Assembly: GCA_023954255.1 (NCBI GenBank)
Contig: JAMLIH010000029.1
Coordinates: 1-35,157, forward strand
Source of the DNA: Phyllobacteriaceae bacterium
GTDB lineage: Bacteria; Pseudomonadota; Alphaproteobacteria; Rhizobiales; Rhizobiaceae
DNA length: 35,157 nucleotides
Reading direction: 5' to 3'
Part shown: positions 1 through 7,688 of the stretch, in pieces
Layout of the letters: every line of letters begins with the position of its first letter
How positions within the stretch are numbered: position 1 is the stretch's first letter
The notes under the pieces: model-generated
Seen by the model: only the letters and a program-made list of their open reading frames with translations
The model's database searches: none
Told to the model about the DNA's origin: nothing
Program-made: the position numbers and the translations under genes

Positions 1-1
1 T

Positions 2-169
2 GGGGAAACCCTGCTGCTGCAATACTACGCCAATTCGATCGCGCATCTGCGAAAACCGGCCGCGAAATCTCGCAAACGGGGGGCAGGAAAGGCAGGATCA
101 CAAACGCCGGGCAGGCCCGAAGCCCTGCTTGATACGGCTCCAACGGCATCAATTCTTACCGATAATTAA
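2..169 (+). CDS. C-terminal end of an acyltransferase-like protein (partial)
   Basis: The second frame is open from the window edge to TAA at 167-169 and gives 55 residues. They start with GETLLLQYYANSIAHL and continue into a Lys/Arg/Gly/Pro-rich tail. The 'YYANSIAHL' stretch resembles the C-terminal part of membrane-associated glycerol-3-phosphate acyltransferases (PlsB-like), which make lysophosphatidic acid at the inner membrane. That is a memory-based match over a short stretch. The start and the catalytic HX4D box lie outside the window. The frame could be chance, but the codon use looks coding and it ends just before the promoter region of the cytochrome gene. Confidence 0.45.
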   Translation, partial: GETLLLQYYANSIAHLRKPAAKSRKRGAGKAGSQTPGRPEALLDTAPTASILTDN

Positions 170-191
170 GTTGTCCTGCCGTCAGCGCTGC

Positions 192-219
192 CCGATACCT
201 TTGCCTCCGATACCTTTGC
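192..219 (+). repeat. 13-bp tandem direct repeat upstream of cytochrome b561
   Basis: The 13-mer CCGATACCTTTGC occurs at 192-204 and again at 207-219, a period of 15 bp. It lies 28 bp in front of the b561 start codon, between the upstream stop codon at 169 and the ribosome binding site. It may be a small duplication or a tandem regulator half-site. No known motif is recognised. Confidence 0.6.
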
Positions 220-246
220 TAATACCGGGACTTTCAGGAGCACGCC

Positions 247-774
247 ATGACGACCCGACCGGACGGATATTCACTTCTTTCCATTGCCCTGCACTGGATT
301 GCGGCGATTGCCGTAATCGCCCTTTTCATCACCCATGAGGGCGAGCGTGGAAGCGCCCAATACGCCTTTCACGTCGGTGGCGGCGCGCTTCTCGGCATCA
401 TCATCATCTGGCGCGTTCTGCGGCGGCCACTGCGCGGCTTTCCCGCCAAGCCGGACCAGCCTGCAATCCTCAACCTCGTCTCCACCGTCGTCCTATGGGC
501 CTTGCTTGCTGCCATGCTGATCACCGTGGTGACCGGCTATTTCCTGCCCTGGTCGCTCGGCGCGCCCATCGACATTTTCGGCATTGCCCAGATTCCCTCG
601 CCCATGGGGCGCTCCCACGGCCTGCACGAGGCCATGGAGGAAATTCACGAAATCACCGGTCAGGCCATCCTGCCGCTCGTGGCATTGCATGTCCTCGGCG
701 CGCTGAAACATGCCATCATCGACAAGGATGGCGTGATGCAGCGCATGGGCCGCGCGATAGGCGGCGGCCACTAG
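247..774 (+). CDS. Cytochrome b561 family protein
   Basis: This 175-residue protein is a predicted four-helix inner-membrane di-heme b cytochrome of the bacterial CybB/b561 type, which passes electrons between the quinone pool and other acceptors. The opening LSIALHWIAAIAVIALF is typical, with His16 in helix 1. His42 (FHVGGG) sits at the start of helix 2, and His134 and His148 lie in the C-terminal half; these are the likely heme ligands. Helices lie at roughly residues 10-29, 42-58, 76-99 and 136-155. Length is normal for the family. CAGGAGCACGCC precedes the ATG and gives a good ribosome binding site. It converges on the acylase gene with only 24 bp between the stops, and no clear terminator is seen there. 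The partner protein is unknown. Confidence 0.9.
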   Translation: MTTRPDGYSLLSIALHWIAAIAVIALFITHEGERGSAQYAFHVGGGALLGIIIIWRVLRRPLRGFPAKPDQPAILNLVSTVVLWALLAAMLITVVTGYFLPWSLGAPIDIFGIAQIPSPMGRSHGLHEAMEEIHEITGQAILPLVALHVLGALKHAIIDKDGVMQRMGRAIGGGH

Positions 775-798
775 GAAAACCATTCTCCCGCCGGTTGC

Positions 799-3249
799 CT
801 ACGGCCCGGGCTTCAGAATGAACCGGCCGGAGACGGAACGGCCGTAGTCTTCCAGCCGGGTCACCATCGGCACGTATTCGAGCTTGGCCCATTTCTCCGC
901 CAGATCGTCATAGTGCGGCGACATCACATTGCCGCTCTGGCCGGTCGAAATGATGAACTGCGACTTTTCCAGATCAGCAAAGTCGTAGACGGCCCGCAAA
1001 GCAGAACCGTGCACTCCGGCATAGGGCTCGTCCTTGCTGAAGTCGTTGGAGTTGCGCAACAGCGTGTACGTGCCGCCATCCATCTCCTTGCGGATGGTGA
1101 AGAAGCGCGACAGCGCCCCGACCCGGCTGAACGGCCTGTGCTCGTGCAGCGTCTTGTGGGCATCCCCCCAGCGCCATTTGCGCCAGTCGGCGCCATACGC
1201 CGCCTCCAGTTCCTTGAGCGCATCACCGACAGCGGCAAACAGGACATCGCCGCAACTCTCGTTGGGAGGCGTGACCACATCATTGCACCAGTTGCGGGCG
1301 CCGGTGGAGCGCAGCATGGTCAGCATGCGCGTCAGGCTGCCCCTCTCCACCAGGCCGAAATCCTCCTGCAGATCGTCCCTGAGCATGCGTGCCTGCAGAT
1401 TTCTGTGCCACGCCGTCAGGATCAGCGGGAATGGCGAATTGACATCCATCATGCCGTCCCATTGCTGCAATGCCTGCTGAAGCTCCTCGTTGAGCCGCAC
1501 GCCCTGCGGAATGAGACGGAAAGCCTCGTCGCGGAAGGCAACCAGCCCCGGCGAGTAGCGGTCGGCCTGGGCCTTCTTCATCGTCTCGAGCGACTGCTTT
1601 TCGCTGGAAGTGACAAACAGCTCTTCCACCCGATGCTGGCGGAAGGCCTCCGCCCAGTCATAGGTGATGTGGTTCCGGTAGCCCTCCGGCAACCAGTTGG
1701 AGTTGGCGGTCGCCACCGCGCCCTCCGAAGGGTTGAAGCGGGTCGGCAACTGCGCCGGATCGAGATAACCCTGCCAGTCGTAGAAATCGATCCAGCCCGG
1801 GACTGGTGCGCGGCCGGCAATCCGGTTGAGCGGCGAGCGCACCGGCACCCGGCCCGAGGCGATCAGCCCGATATTGCCGGTCACATCGGCGACCACCACC
1901 GATTGCATCGGCGAAACGTTGCGCCGGGCAGCCTCCAGAAAGCCCGGCACATTGCGCGCATCCGACATCGCCATCACCCCGTCGAAGGTGATGTCGTCTT
2001 CGGCCAGCGCCGTCCAGGAAAGTGCTGCAACATGGCCCTTGGGCAGCAATTCGCCAATCGAACGGTAGCCCTCGGGCAACACGGGGCCGTGGCGCGTCGT
2101 GCGGCGGGCCAGCGCGATATCCTCTCCACCCTTCACCTTGATCGTCAGCGCTTCCTCAGCGAAATCCGCAAAGCCTTCCGGCGTGCGGTACTGCCCGGGA
2201 TTGTCAGGACTCAGTTGTTCCAGGAAGAGGTCCTGGGAATCGAGATAGGTCGTCGTCAGCCCCCAGGCGAGCCAGTCGTTTCGGCCGGACAGAACAAGCG
2301 GCGTTCCCGGCAAGGTGCCGCCGATCAGGTTGCGGGTTTCCTCCCCTTCCTGCCAGCGCAGATGGGCGAGATAGAACGTGCTGGGCGCCGTCAGGCCCAG
2401 ATGCGGATCGTTGGCCAGCAGCGGCTTGCCGGAGACGGTCTTCGAGCCGGAAATCGCCCAGTTGTTGGAAGCCGGCAGTTGCAGCGTCCAGGGCGCGGTG
2501 GCCTTTGCCGATTCCTCGACCGGCTGGGTGCGCGGCGCCTTGTCGAAACCGTACAGCGCCTCCAGATTGGGCAGCACAGGCGGATTGTCCCGTTCGTTCG
2601 CCGGGTAGATTTCCTCGATCTGGCGGGCGGTAAACCGGCGGCCGGCCAGCGCCAGCCTTCCGATTTCCTCATCCATGTTGGCATCGAGCGTCAGCGCCAT
2701 CACTTTCAGCAACGCGACAGGCTGCCAGGCCTCCCACGGTTCGGGCTGGTGGCCAAGGATGATGAACTCGACGGGAAGCGAAGGTTCGAGCTTTCCGGTC
2801 TTGCGGGCGATCCAGGCGTTGACCCCTTCCACATAGGCGGTGATCACGGCCCTGTTTTCGGGCTTCAGCCGCTCGAAGGAGGCTTTCGCAGCAGGTGCAA
2901 TGCCCAGCGTCCTGAGAAATCGGTCGGAGGAAACCGCATCCGCCCCGAACATTTCCGCCAGCCTGCCCTGCCCCGCCATGCGCAGCACTTCCATCTGCCA
3001 CAGCCGCTCGCTTGCATGTGTCCAACCGAGCGCGCGCACCGCGTCAAGCCTGCTCTGCGCCTCGATATGGGGAATGGCGTATTGATCCTTGACGATCGAC
3101 ACGGGTGCCGAAAGCCCGGTGATCGCCGCTTCGCCCTCGGCAGGCGTCACCGTATTGCGCAACAACCCGTAGGCGCCTGCCAGCATCGCCGCCACCAGAA
3201 CGAACAGCGCAAGCGATCCGAAACCCAACCAGCGAAACAACCGTTTCAT
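799..3249 (-). CDS. Penicillin acylase family protein (Ntn hydrolase)
   Basis: The 816-residue protein belongs to the penicillin amidase/acyl-homoserine-lactone acylase family, secreted or periplasmic Ntn hydrolases that cleave amide bonds and mature by self-cleavage. A membrane or signal segment lies at about residues 9-31. Ser261 in PASNNWAISGSKT is the expected new N-terminal nucleophile of the beta chain, followed by the family signature LLANDPHLGL. The alpha chain with ALGWTHASERLWQMEVLR precedes it. The start was set at the ATG of MKRLFRWLG because GGGAGAGGG lies just upstream; a longer reading frame to 3324 has no such site. The substrate could be an amide, a peptide or an AHL and cannot be told from sequence alone. 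It is a single gene, convergent with cytochrome b561. Confidence 0.92.
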   Translation of the reverse strand: MKRLFRWLGFGSLALFVLVAAMLAGAYGLLRNTVTPAEGEAAITGLSAPVSIVKDQYAIPHIEAQSRLDAVRALGWTHASERLWQMEVLRMAGQGRLAEMFGADAVSSDRFLRTLGIAPAAKASFERLKPENRAVITAYVEGVNAWIARKTGKLEPSLPVEFIILGHQPEPWEAWQPVALLKVMALTLDANMDEEIGRLALAGRRFTARQIEEIYPANERDNPPVLPNLEALYGFDKAPRTQPVEESAKATAPWTLQLPASNNWAISGSKTVSGKPLLANDPHLGLTAPSTFYLAHLRWQEGEETRNLIGGTLPGTPLVLSGRNDWLAWGLTTTYLDSQDLFLEQLSPDNPGQYRTPEGFADFAEEALTIKVKGGEDIALARRTTRHGPVLPEGYRSIGELLPKGHVAALSWTALAEDDITFDGVMAMSDARNVPGFLEAARRNVSPMQSVVVADVTGNIGLIASGRVPVRSPLNRIAGRAPVPGWIDFYDWQGYLDPAQLPTRFNPSEGAVATANSNWLPEGYRNHITYDWAEAFRQHRVEELFVTSSEKQSLETMKKAQADRYSPGLVAFRDEAFRLIPQGVRLNEELQQALQQWDGMMDVNSPFPLILTAWHRNLQARMLRDDLQEDFGLVERGSLTRMLTMLRSTGARNWCNDVVTPPNESCGDVLFAAVGDALKELEAAYGADWRKWRWGDAHKTLHEHRPFSRVGALSRFFTIRKEMDGGTYTLLRNSNDFSKDEPYAGVHGSALRAVYDFADLEKSQFIISTGQSGNVMSPHYDDLAEKWAKLEYVPMVTRLEDYGRSVSGRFILKPGP

Positions 3250-3344
3250 GTATCTGCCCTCTCCCGAATATCCCGGGCGACATTGCCGCCGCCGCCCGGC
3301 AATGGCAAGCTTCGGCAAGCGCAAATCACCGGATGTACTGACCC

Positions 3345-4046
3345 GTGAAACCTTTATTGTCCGCCGGAGAACTGATCGGCTGCCTCAAGGCCGAGGCAAA
3401 AGAGGAAAACCGCGCCGGCATGGTGCGATTCGGCATTCCGGCCGACAAGGCGCTTGGCGTGCCCAAACCCGCCATCCGGGCCATCGCAAGGCAAACCCGC
3501 AAGGATCACGCCCTGGCGCTTGAACTGTGGAAGGCCGGCATTCTCGAAGCCCGTATTCTGGCGAGCCTCATCGCCGAACCGGCGAAGGTTACCCGCGCCC
3601 AGATGGAGGATTGGGTCTGCGATTTCGATTCCTGGGATATCTGCGACCAGGTCTGCGGCAATCTTTTCGACCGGGTGGCGGCAGCAGAAGAAGCCATCCG
3701 TGACTGGCATATGGATGAGCGCGAATTCGTCCGCCGAGCCGCCTTCTCCACCATAGCCTGGCGCGCGGTGCATCAGAAGAAACTGCCGGATGAAACCTTC
3801 CTCGCCTATCTGCCGATGATCGAGGCTGCATCCACCGATAGCCGCAACTTCGTCAGAAAGGCCGTCAACTGGGCGCTGCGCCAGATCGGCAAGCGCGATC
3901 TGCGGCTTCACGCAGCAGCGCTTGATGTCTCGCGAAAGCTTGCCGCTTCCACCGGCAAAACCGCCTCCTGGATCGGCCGCAATGCGGTAAAGGAACTGGA
4001 GAACGGCAGGCTGATCGAACGGCTTCAAAGCCGCGAGGCGCGCTAA
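3345..4046 (+). CDS. DNA alkylation repair protein, AlkD-like glycosylase
   Basis: This 233-residue all-helical HEAT-like repeat protein resembles AlkD, a DNA glycosylase that removes bulky or cationic alkylated purines without base flipping. The key AlkD residues appear conserved: SWDICD gives Trp97 and Asp101 (equivalents of Trp109 and Asp113 of Bacillus cereus AlkD), and KAVNWALRQIGKRD supplies Trp176 (equivalent of Trp187). The start is a GTG at 3345, the first start after an in-frame stop at 3339. The ribosome binding site is poor, but the next ATG at 3420 would cut off a conserved N-terminal helix. It begins 95 bp from the divergent acylase gene. Length is normal for the family. Confidence 0.88.
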   Translation: MKPLLSAGELIGCLKAEAKEENRAGMVRFGIPADKALGVPKPAIRAIARQTRKDHALALELWKAGILEARILASLIAEPAKVTRAQMEDWVCDFDSWDICDQVCGNLFDRVAAAEEAIRDWHMDEREFVRRAAFSTIAWRAVHQKKLPDETFLAYLPMIEAASTDSRNFVRKAVNWALRQIGKRDLRLHAAALDVSRKLAASTGKTASWIGRNAVKELENGRLIERLQSREAR

Positions 4047-4153
4047 CCTTCCCCGGTTTGCACCGCCCGCTTCAATTGGTCGTGATACCATGGACAAGGT
4101 TGCCCGCCCTGCGGCACAATGAAGGCACACCGAAACGGCAGAGGGAGGAGACC

Positions 4154-4801
4154 ATGCCGTTACCGTTATCAGGCCAGTCATCAGTTTTATTACCCGTTCC
4201 GGTGTCGCGAAGGACCTTCACCTGGATGGCCGCAGCCGCACCACTGCTACTTGCGACGGGCAGCCTCGGGGTACGCGCCGCAGAACTCAACGATGACGGC
4301 CTCCATGTCCAGCCCTGGTTCATGGAGACCTTTCTCGATCTTGCCGAGGACAAGGCGGAAGCTGAAGCGCAGGGAAGGCATTTCGCCGTTCTGTTCGAGC
4401 AGCGCGGCTGCCCCTACTGCCGCGAAATGCATCAGGTCAATTTCGCCCGCGACGACATCGCCGATTACGTGAAAGCGAATTTCGGCATTCTGCAGCTCAA
4501 CATGTGGGGTGCGCGCGAAGTCACCGACTTCGATGGCGAAGCCATGGAAGAGCGCGATCTCGCCCGCAAATGGAACGTCAACTTCACGCCGACCATCGTT
4601 TTTCTGCGCAAGGACGGCTCCGGCACTGCATCGCAGATGGAAGTTCTGCGCATGCCGGGCTATTTCAAACCCTTCCACTTCATTTCCATGTTCGAATATG
4701 TCGCCGCAGCGAAATACGATGGCGGCGAGGGTTTCCAGCGCTATTTGCAGGAAAAGTTCCAGCGTTACGAAGCCGAGGGGAAAAAACCCGACGTCTGGTG
4801 A
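4154..4801 (+). CDS. Tat-exported thioredoxin-like protein (SoxW type)
   Basis: The 215-residue protein has a thioredoxin fold with the redox motif Cys86-Pro-Tyr-Cys89 and the cis-proline loop NFTPTIVF. The N-terminus shows SRRTFTW (Arg19-Arg20), then a hydrophobic stretch and VRAAE, a convincing twin-arginine signal with cleavage near residue 42. A periplasmic thiol-disulfide role is therefore likely. SoxW-like thioredoxins usually sit in sulfur-oxidation (sox) clusters, but no sox gene is nearby, so here it is an orphan. The start at 4154 was chosen over an in-frame start at 4058 because GAGGGAGGAG lies directly upstream. It converges on the Lrp-type regulator with 13 bp between the stops. 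Confidence 0.85.
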   Translation: MPLPLSGQSSVLLPVPVSRRTFTWMAAAAPLLLATGSLGVRAAELNDDGLHVQPWFMETFLDLAEDKAEAEAQGRHFAVLFEQRGCPYCREMHQVNFARDDIADYVKANFGILQLNMWGAREVTDFDGEAMEERDLARKWNVNFTPTIVFLRKDGSGTASQMEVLRMPGYFKPFHFISMFEYVAAAKYDGGEGFQRYLQEKFQRYEAEGKKPDVW

Positions 4802-4814
4802 TGCTGCCCCGAAT

Positions 4815-5288
4815 TCACGCCTTGTCGAGCATCATGTAGTCGAGCGGCAGGGTCATCGTGTCCTTGATGCGCTCCATGGCGAAGGTCGAGGAGACGTCTT
4901 CGATCTCGATATCGGAAACCAGCCGCTTGTAGACGGCGTCATAGGCGGCAATGTCGGGCACCACTACCTTGAGCAGATAGTCGATCTGCCCGCTCATGCG
5001 ATAGAAACCGACCACTTCCGGCATCTTCGAGATAACCTCGGAAAACCGCTTCAGCCATTCCGCATTGTGCTTGTCGGTGCGGATCGAAACGAACACCGTC
5101 ACGCCGACATTGACCTTGCCGGGATTGAGCACGGCCACACGCCGCTCGATCACCTTGTCCTCTTCCAGTTTCTGGATGCGGCGCCAGCACGGCGTGGTTG
5201 AAAGTCCGACCTTTCTGGCGATGTCGGCAACCGGCATGGTCGCGTCTTCCTGCAGGATGGAGAGGATTTTCCGGTCGGTGCGGTCCAT
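4815..5288 (-). CDS. Lrp/AsnC family transcriptional regulator
   Basis: The 157-residue protein has the standard two-domain layout: an N-terminal winged helix-turn-helix (about residues 4-55, with IARKVGLSTTPCWRRIQKLE as the recognition part) and a C-terminal RAM/AsnC ligand-binding domain (about 65-150, with VGFYRMSGQIDYLLKVVVPD). Such proteins form dimers or octamers that sense amino acids and often repress themselves. The start at the ATG of MDRTDRKIL matches the family; 39 extra upstream codons are not conserved and run through promoter-like DNA. The target is unknown because both neighbours are unrelated. Confidence 0.93.
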   Translation of the reverse strand: MDRTDRKILSILQEDATMPVADIARKVGLSTTPCWRRIQKLEEDKVIERRVAVLNPGKVNVGVTVFVSIRTDKHNAEWLKRFSEVISKMPEVVGFYRMSGQIDYLLKVVVPDIAAYDAVYKRLVSDIEIEDVSSTFAMERIKDTMTLPLDYMMLDKA

Positions 5289-5323
5289 GGATAAACTCGC
5301 AAACAAATAGGCCAAAACCAAAA

Positions 5324-5351
5324 GAGAATAGAATGACGTTCTCCTGGTCAA
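5324..5351 (-). promoter_or_regulatory. Possible promoter and operator of the Lrp/AsnC gene
   Basis: On the minus strand TTGACC (5346-5351) and TATTCT (5325-5330) are separated by 15 bp, somewhat short for a sigma-70 promoter. The arms GAGAA (5324-5328) and TTCTC (5339-5343) form an inverted repeat over the same site, as expected for an autoregulated gene of this family. It lies 36 to 63 bp upstream of the start codon. This was found by eye only. Confidence 0.3.
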
Positions 5352-5431
5352 CCGGATTCTGGCGGCTTTTGAAAAAATAACCCAAACGTTGCCGGATCGC
5401 CGCATAAGGCTGCTGCCGGGTTGACGATCAT

Positions 5432-6073
5432 TCAGACCATCGCCTGAATCGTTTTGCGAAGGACCGGCAGCAAGTCCTTTTCAAACCACGGATTTTTCTT
5501 CAACCATGCATTGTTGCGCCAGGAAGGATGCGGCAGCGGGATCACCCGGCAGCCGGGTGCTTTCGCGGTTTCGTCCCCTTTGCAATCGCCATTGAAGTAG
5601 CGCTCCCAGTTGGTGACGGTGTCTGTGACCGACTTCGCAGCATCGCTGCCCAGATGGTAGGCGAAGGCAGCCCCGCCGATGACCAGCTTCAGTTCAAGCT
5701 GCGGCATGGCGGCAAACACGAGGTCATGCCAGGTCTGGCGGCATTCACGGCGCGGCGGCAGGTCGCCGCCATGCCTGTCATAGCCCGGAAAGCAGAATCC
5801 CATCGGCACGATGGCGATGCGCCCGGCATCGTAGAAGATCTCGCTTGAAACCCCCATCCATTCGCGCAGCCGGTCTCCCGACGGATCGGTGAACGGCACG
5901 CCGGACTTGTGCACGCGGATGCCCGGCGCCTGTCCGCATACGGCAATCCGCGCCGTCGGTGACAGGACGGCGACCGGCCTGGGCTCATGCGGCAATGGCT
6001 GGCGCAGCGGTTGCTCGACACAGACCCGGCAGCGGCGGATATCCTGATGCAGCTTTTTGAGGTTTCCTGCCAT
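5432..6073 (-). CDS. Uracil-DNA glycosylase family protein
   Basis: The 213-residue protein carries the two signature motifs of the UDG superfamily (COG1573 type): GQAPG at about 47-51 followed by SGVPFTDPSGDRLREWMG, and LPHPSWRNN with His182-Pro-Ser at the product-binding loop. It should excise uracil or related damaged bases from DNA. Cys15-x2-Cys18 near the N-terminus and Cys111 in PPRRECRQTWHD recall the iron-sulfur ligands of family 4/5 enzymes, but a full set was not verified. The ATG at 6073 is used because the apparent start at 6082 is a TTG. It follows the glutathione S-transferase gene by 18 bp and is probably cotranscribed with it. Confidence 0.85.
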   Translation of the reverse strand: MAGNLKKLHQDIRRCRVCVEQPLRQPLPHEPRPVAVLSPTARIAVCGQAPGIRVHKSGVPFTDPSGDRLREWMGVSSEIFYDAGRIAIVPMGFCFPGYDRHGGDLPPRRECRQTWHDLVFAAMPQLELKLVIGGAAFAYHLGSDAAKSVTDTVTNWERYFNGDCKGDETAKAPGCRVIPLPHPSWRNNAWLKKNPWFEKDLLPVLRKTIQAMV

Positions 6074-6091
6074 GCCCGCCAATGGCGCCCC

Positions 6092-6706
6092 TCAATCGAA
6101 GGCTGTCGAAGGCCGTTGGCCGATGCGCTCAAACCAGGCTTTCAGATTGCCATGCGCCTCGTCCATCGCAATGCGCGCAGGCTTCATGAACTGACAGGCA
6201 ACGAAGGCGGAGATGTCGGCAATCGTGAAACGGTCGCCGGCAATGTACTCTCGGCTGGCCAGTTCCCGGTCGAGAATGCCCATGAAGCGGGCAGCCCTTT
6301 CCTGGTTGATCCTGCCCCACTCGGCAATCTGCACCGGCTCGATCTTACTGGCACCGGGATGCAGATGACGGAAGCTGAAGGCCACCGGCATCATGAAATT
6401 GAGCTCCACCCGCCGCTGCCACATCTCGATCTGCGCCTTTTCCAGCGGCGTGCGCCCCATGAGATTGGGCTCCGGCACTGTCTCCTCGAAATAGCGGCAG
6501 ATCGCGACGGTCTCCGCAAGAAAGGTTTCGTCGTCGAGTTCGAGTACCGGCAGGCCCTGCATCGGGTTCATCCGGGTAAAGGCTTCCGACTTCTGTTCCA
6601 GCGCGTTGATGTCGTATTGCACGCGCTCGATCTCGATGCCCTTCTCCTTGAGAAATATCTGAACCCTGCGGGGATTGGGCGCCCGCCCGCCATCATGCAA
6701 CCGCAT
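6092..6706 (-). CDS. Glutathione S-transferase family protein
   Basis: The 204-residue protein has an N-terminal thioredoxin-like domain (residues 1-75: MRLHDGGRAPNPRRVQIFL, MNPMQGLPVLELDDETFLAETVAICRY) and an all-helical C-terminal domain with REYIAGDRFTIADISAF, the conserved GST N-capping box. It is a cytosolic enzyme that conjugates glutathione to electrophiles, or a related thiol transferase. The start at 6706 has GGAGAG eight bases upstream, and that site overlaps the stop codon of the thermonuclease gene, so the two are likely translated in tandem. An in-frame extension to 6748 lies inside the upstream gene and is not used. Substrate not predictable. Confidence 0.92.
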   Translation of the reverse strand: MRLHDGGRAPNPRRVQIFLKEKGIEIERVQYDINALEQKSEAFTRMNPMQGLPVLELDDETFLAETVAICRYFEETVPEPNLMGRTPLEKAQIEMWQRRVELNFMMPVAFSFRHLHPGASKIEPVQIAEWGRINQERAARFMGILDRELASREYIAGDRFTIADISAFVACQFMKPARIAMDEAHGNLKAWFERIGQRPSTAFD

Positions 6707-6711
6707 CGCTT

Positions 6712-7458
6712 CTACTCTCCAAACCAGTTCGTCACCGACCGCAACCACAACCGGCCGCGATTGACAAGGCTGCTGGCGAGGCCGGCGGCTGAACTGCCGC
6801 CAGGATCGGCCTCCTCCGCCCGGCCATGCAACTCACGCCAGTCGCGCGGGCGGTCGAACTCGCCGGCCCAGATGCCGCTGCCATTCTGGCGGGCAAGGCG
6901 CTCCTCGGCCTCGTAGTCACCGAACGATACCGCCCATCCCTCCAGCACCATCTGCCGGTTGATATCGGTTCCGCCCTTCCTGCAGACCACCAGCAGGCGA
7001 TCGAACTTGTCGATTTCGCCGCCACTGCAGGCGATCCCTCCCTGGCGGACGAACCGGCGCAATTGCTGCGCAGCTTCCCGTCCGCAGGGCCAGATGGTAC
7101 CGTTTCTGCGGCAGGTCTGGGAATATTCCGGCGCATCAATGCCCTGAAGCCGGTAGCGTTGGCTGCCCAGTTCCAGACTGTCCCCGTCAAGCACCCGGAA
7201 TGCGCCGCGCACCTCCTGTTCGCCCAGCCGGGCAAACCAGGCAGCGCCTATTGCCACCATCAGCATGAGGCTGGCAGCGGCAAAATAGTCGGCAATCCTG
7301 CGCAACCGGCGCCGCCACACGGGAACGCCGTTGTAAACCCCGCGCCGCCCGCGCCTGCTGCTGCCGTCACGATTGCCGGAAAAAGCCAAGAAATCCCCGC
7401 TTTCGAGCCTCGCCGAAGAGGCTCTGCCTGAACCAACTCTAAACAGGATATTAACCAT
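6712..7458 (-). CDS. Membrane-anchored thermonuclease family protein
   Basis: The 248-residue protein has a basic N-terminal region, one membrane segment at about residues 57-76 and a staphylococcal-nuclease-like domain from about 85 to 205. Catalytic features are visible: Asp91-Gly-Asp93, RYRLQGIDAPE (Arg103, Asp108, Glu111), GREA and DKFDR (Arg154). These match the calcium-binding and arginine residues of SNase. It should cut DNA or RNA outside the cytoplasmic membrane if the N-terminus is inside. The C-terminal 40 residues are not conserved in the family as far as I can tell. The start has only a moderate ribosome binding site. It heads a small minus-strand run with the GST and uracil glycosylase genes. 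Confidence 0.85.
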   Translation of the reverse strand: MVNILFRVGSGRASSARLESGDFLAFSGNRDGSSRRGRRGVYNGVPVWRRRLRRIADYFAAASLMLMVAIGAAWFARLGEQEVRGAFRVLDGDSLELGSQRYRLQGIDAPEYSQTCRRNGTIWPCGREAAQQLRRFVRQGGIACSGGEIDKFDRLLVVCRKGGTDINRQMVLEGWAVSFGDYEAEERLARQNGSGIWAGEFDRPRDWRELHGRAEEADPGGSSAAGLASSLVNRGRLWLRSVTNWFGE

Positions 7459-7618
7459 TCCTTTCTAGGTTTTCCTAACAGTCAGCCAGTGCGCCCTTCA
7501 AACCCTTTTCCCTGGCACGGGAAAGCGGCGATTTGGGCGCCTAGGCTGTGGCAAAGGCTGGGTTATCCCGACTTTCGGCAAACGGAAGGATGATCCAGTC
7601 GGTTGATTTTGTTCGTGG

Positions 7619-7651
7619 ATTCAGGGTTTTCGGCTTTGCAGAATCCTGAAT
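7619..7651. promoter_or_regulatory. Inverted repeat upstream of the sensor kinase
   Basis: The arms ATTCAGG (7619-7625) and CCTGAAT (7645-7651) flank 19 bp. An overlapping pair GGATTC/GAATCC is present in the same stretch. It lies 38 to 70 bp in front of the kinase ATG in a 230-bp gap between divergent genes and may be an operator or a leader hairpin. No named motif is recognised. Confidence 0.3.
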
Positions 7652-7688
7652 TGGCCCAACGCCATTCGATGCAGGCCGGAATCAGGGC

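Noticed and set aside
913-3348. 811-codon open frame on the plus strand
   Set aside because: It is the complementary-strand shadow of the acylase gene; the product is a His/Arg/Gln-rich sequence with no domain, as expected from antisense to GC-rich codons.
7451-7458. CtrA half-site-like TTAACCAT at the thermonuclease start
   Set aside because: Only one half-site is present and it overlaps the start codon; a full TTAA-N7-TTAA was not seen.
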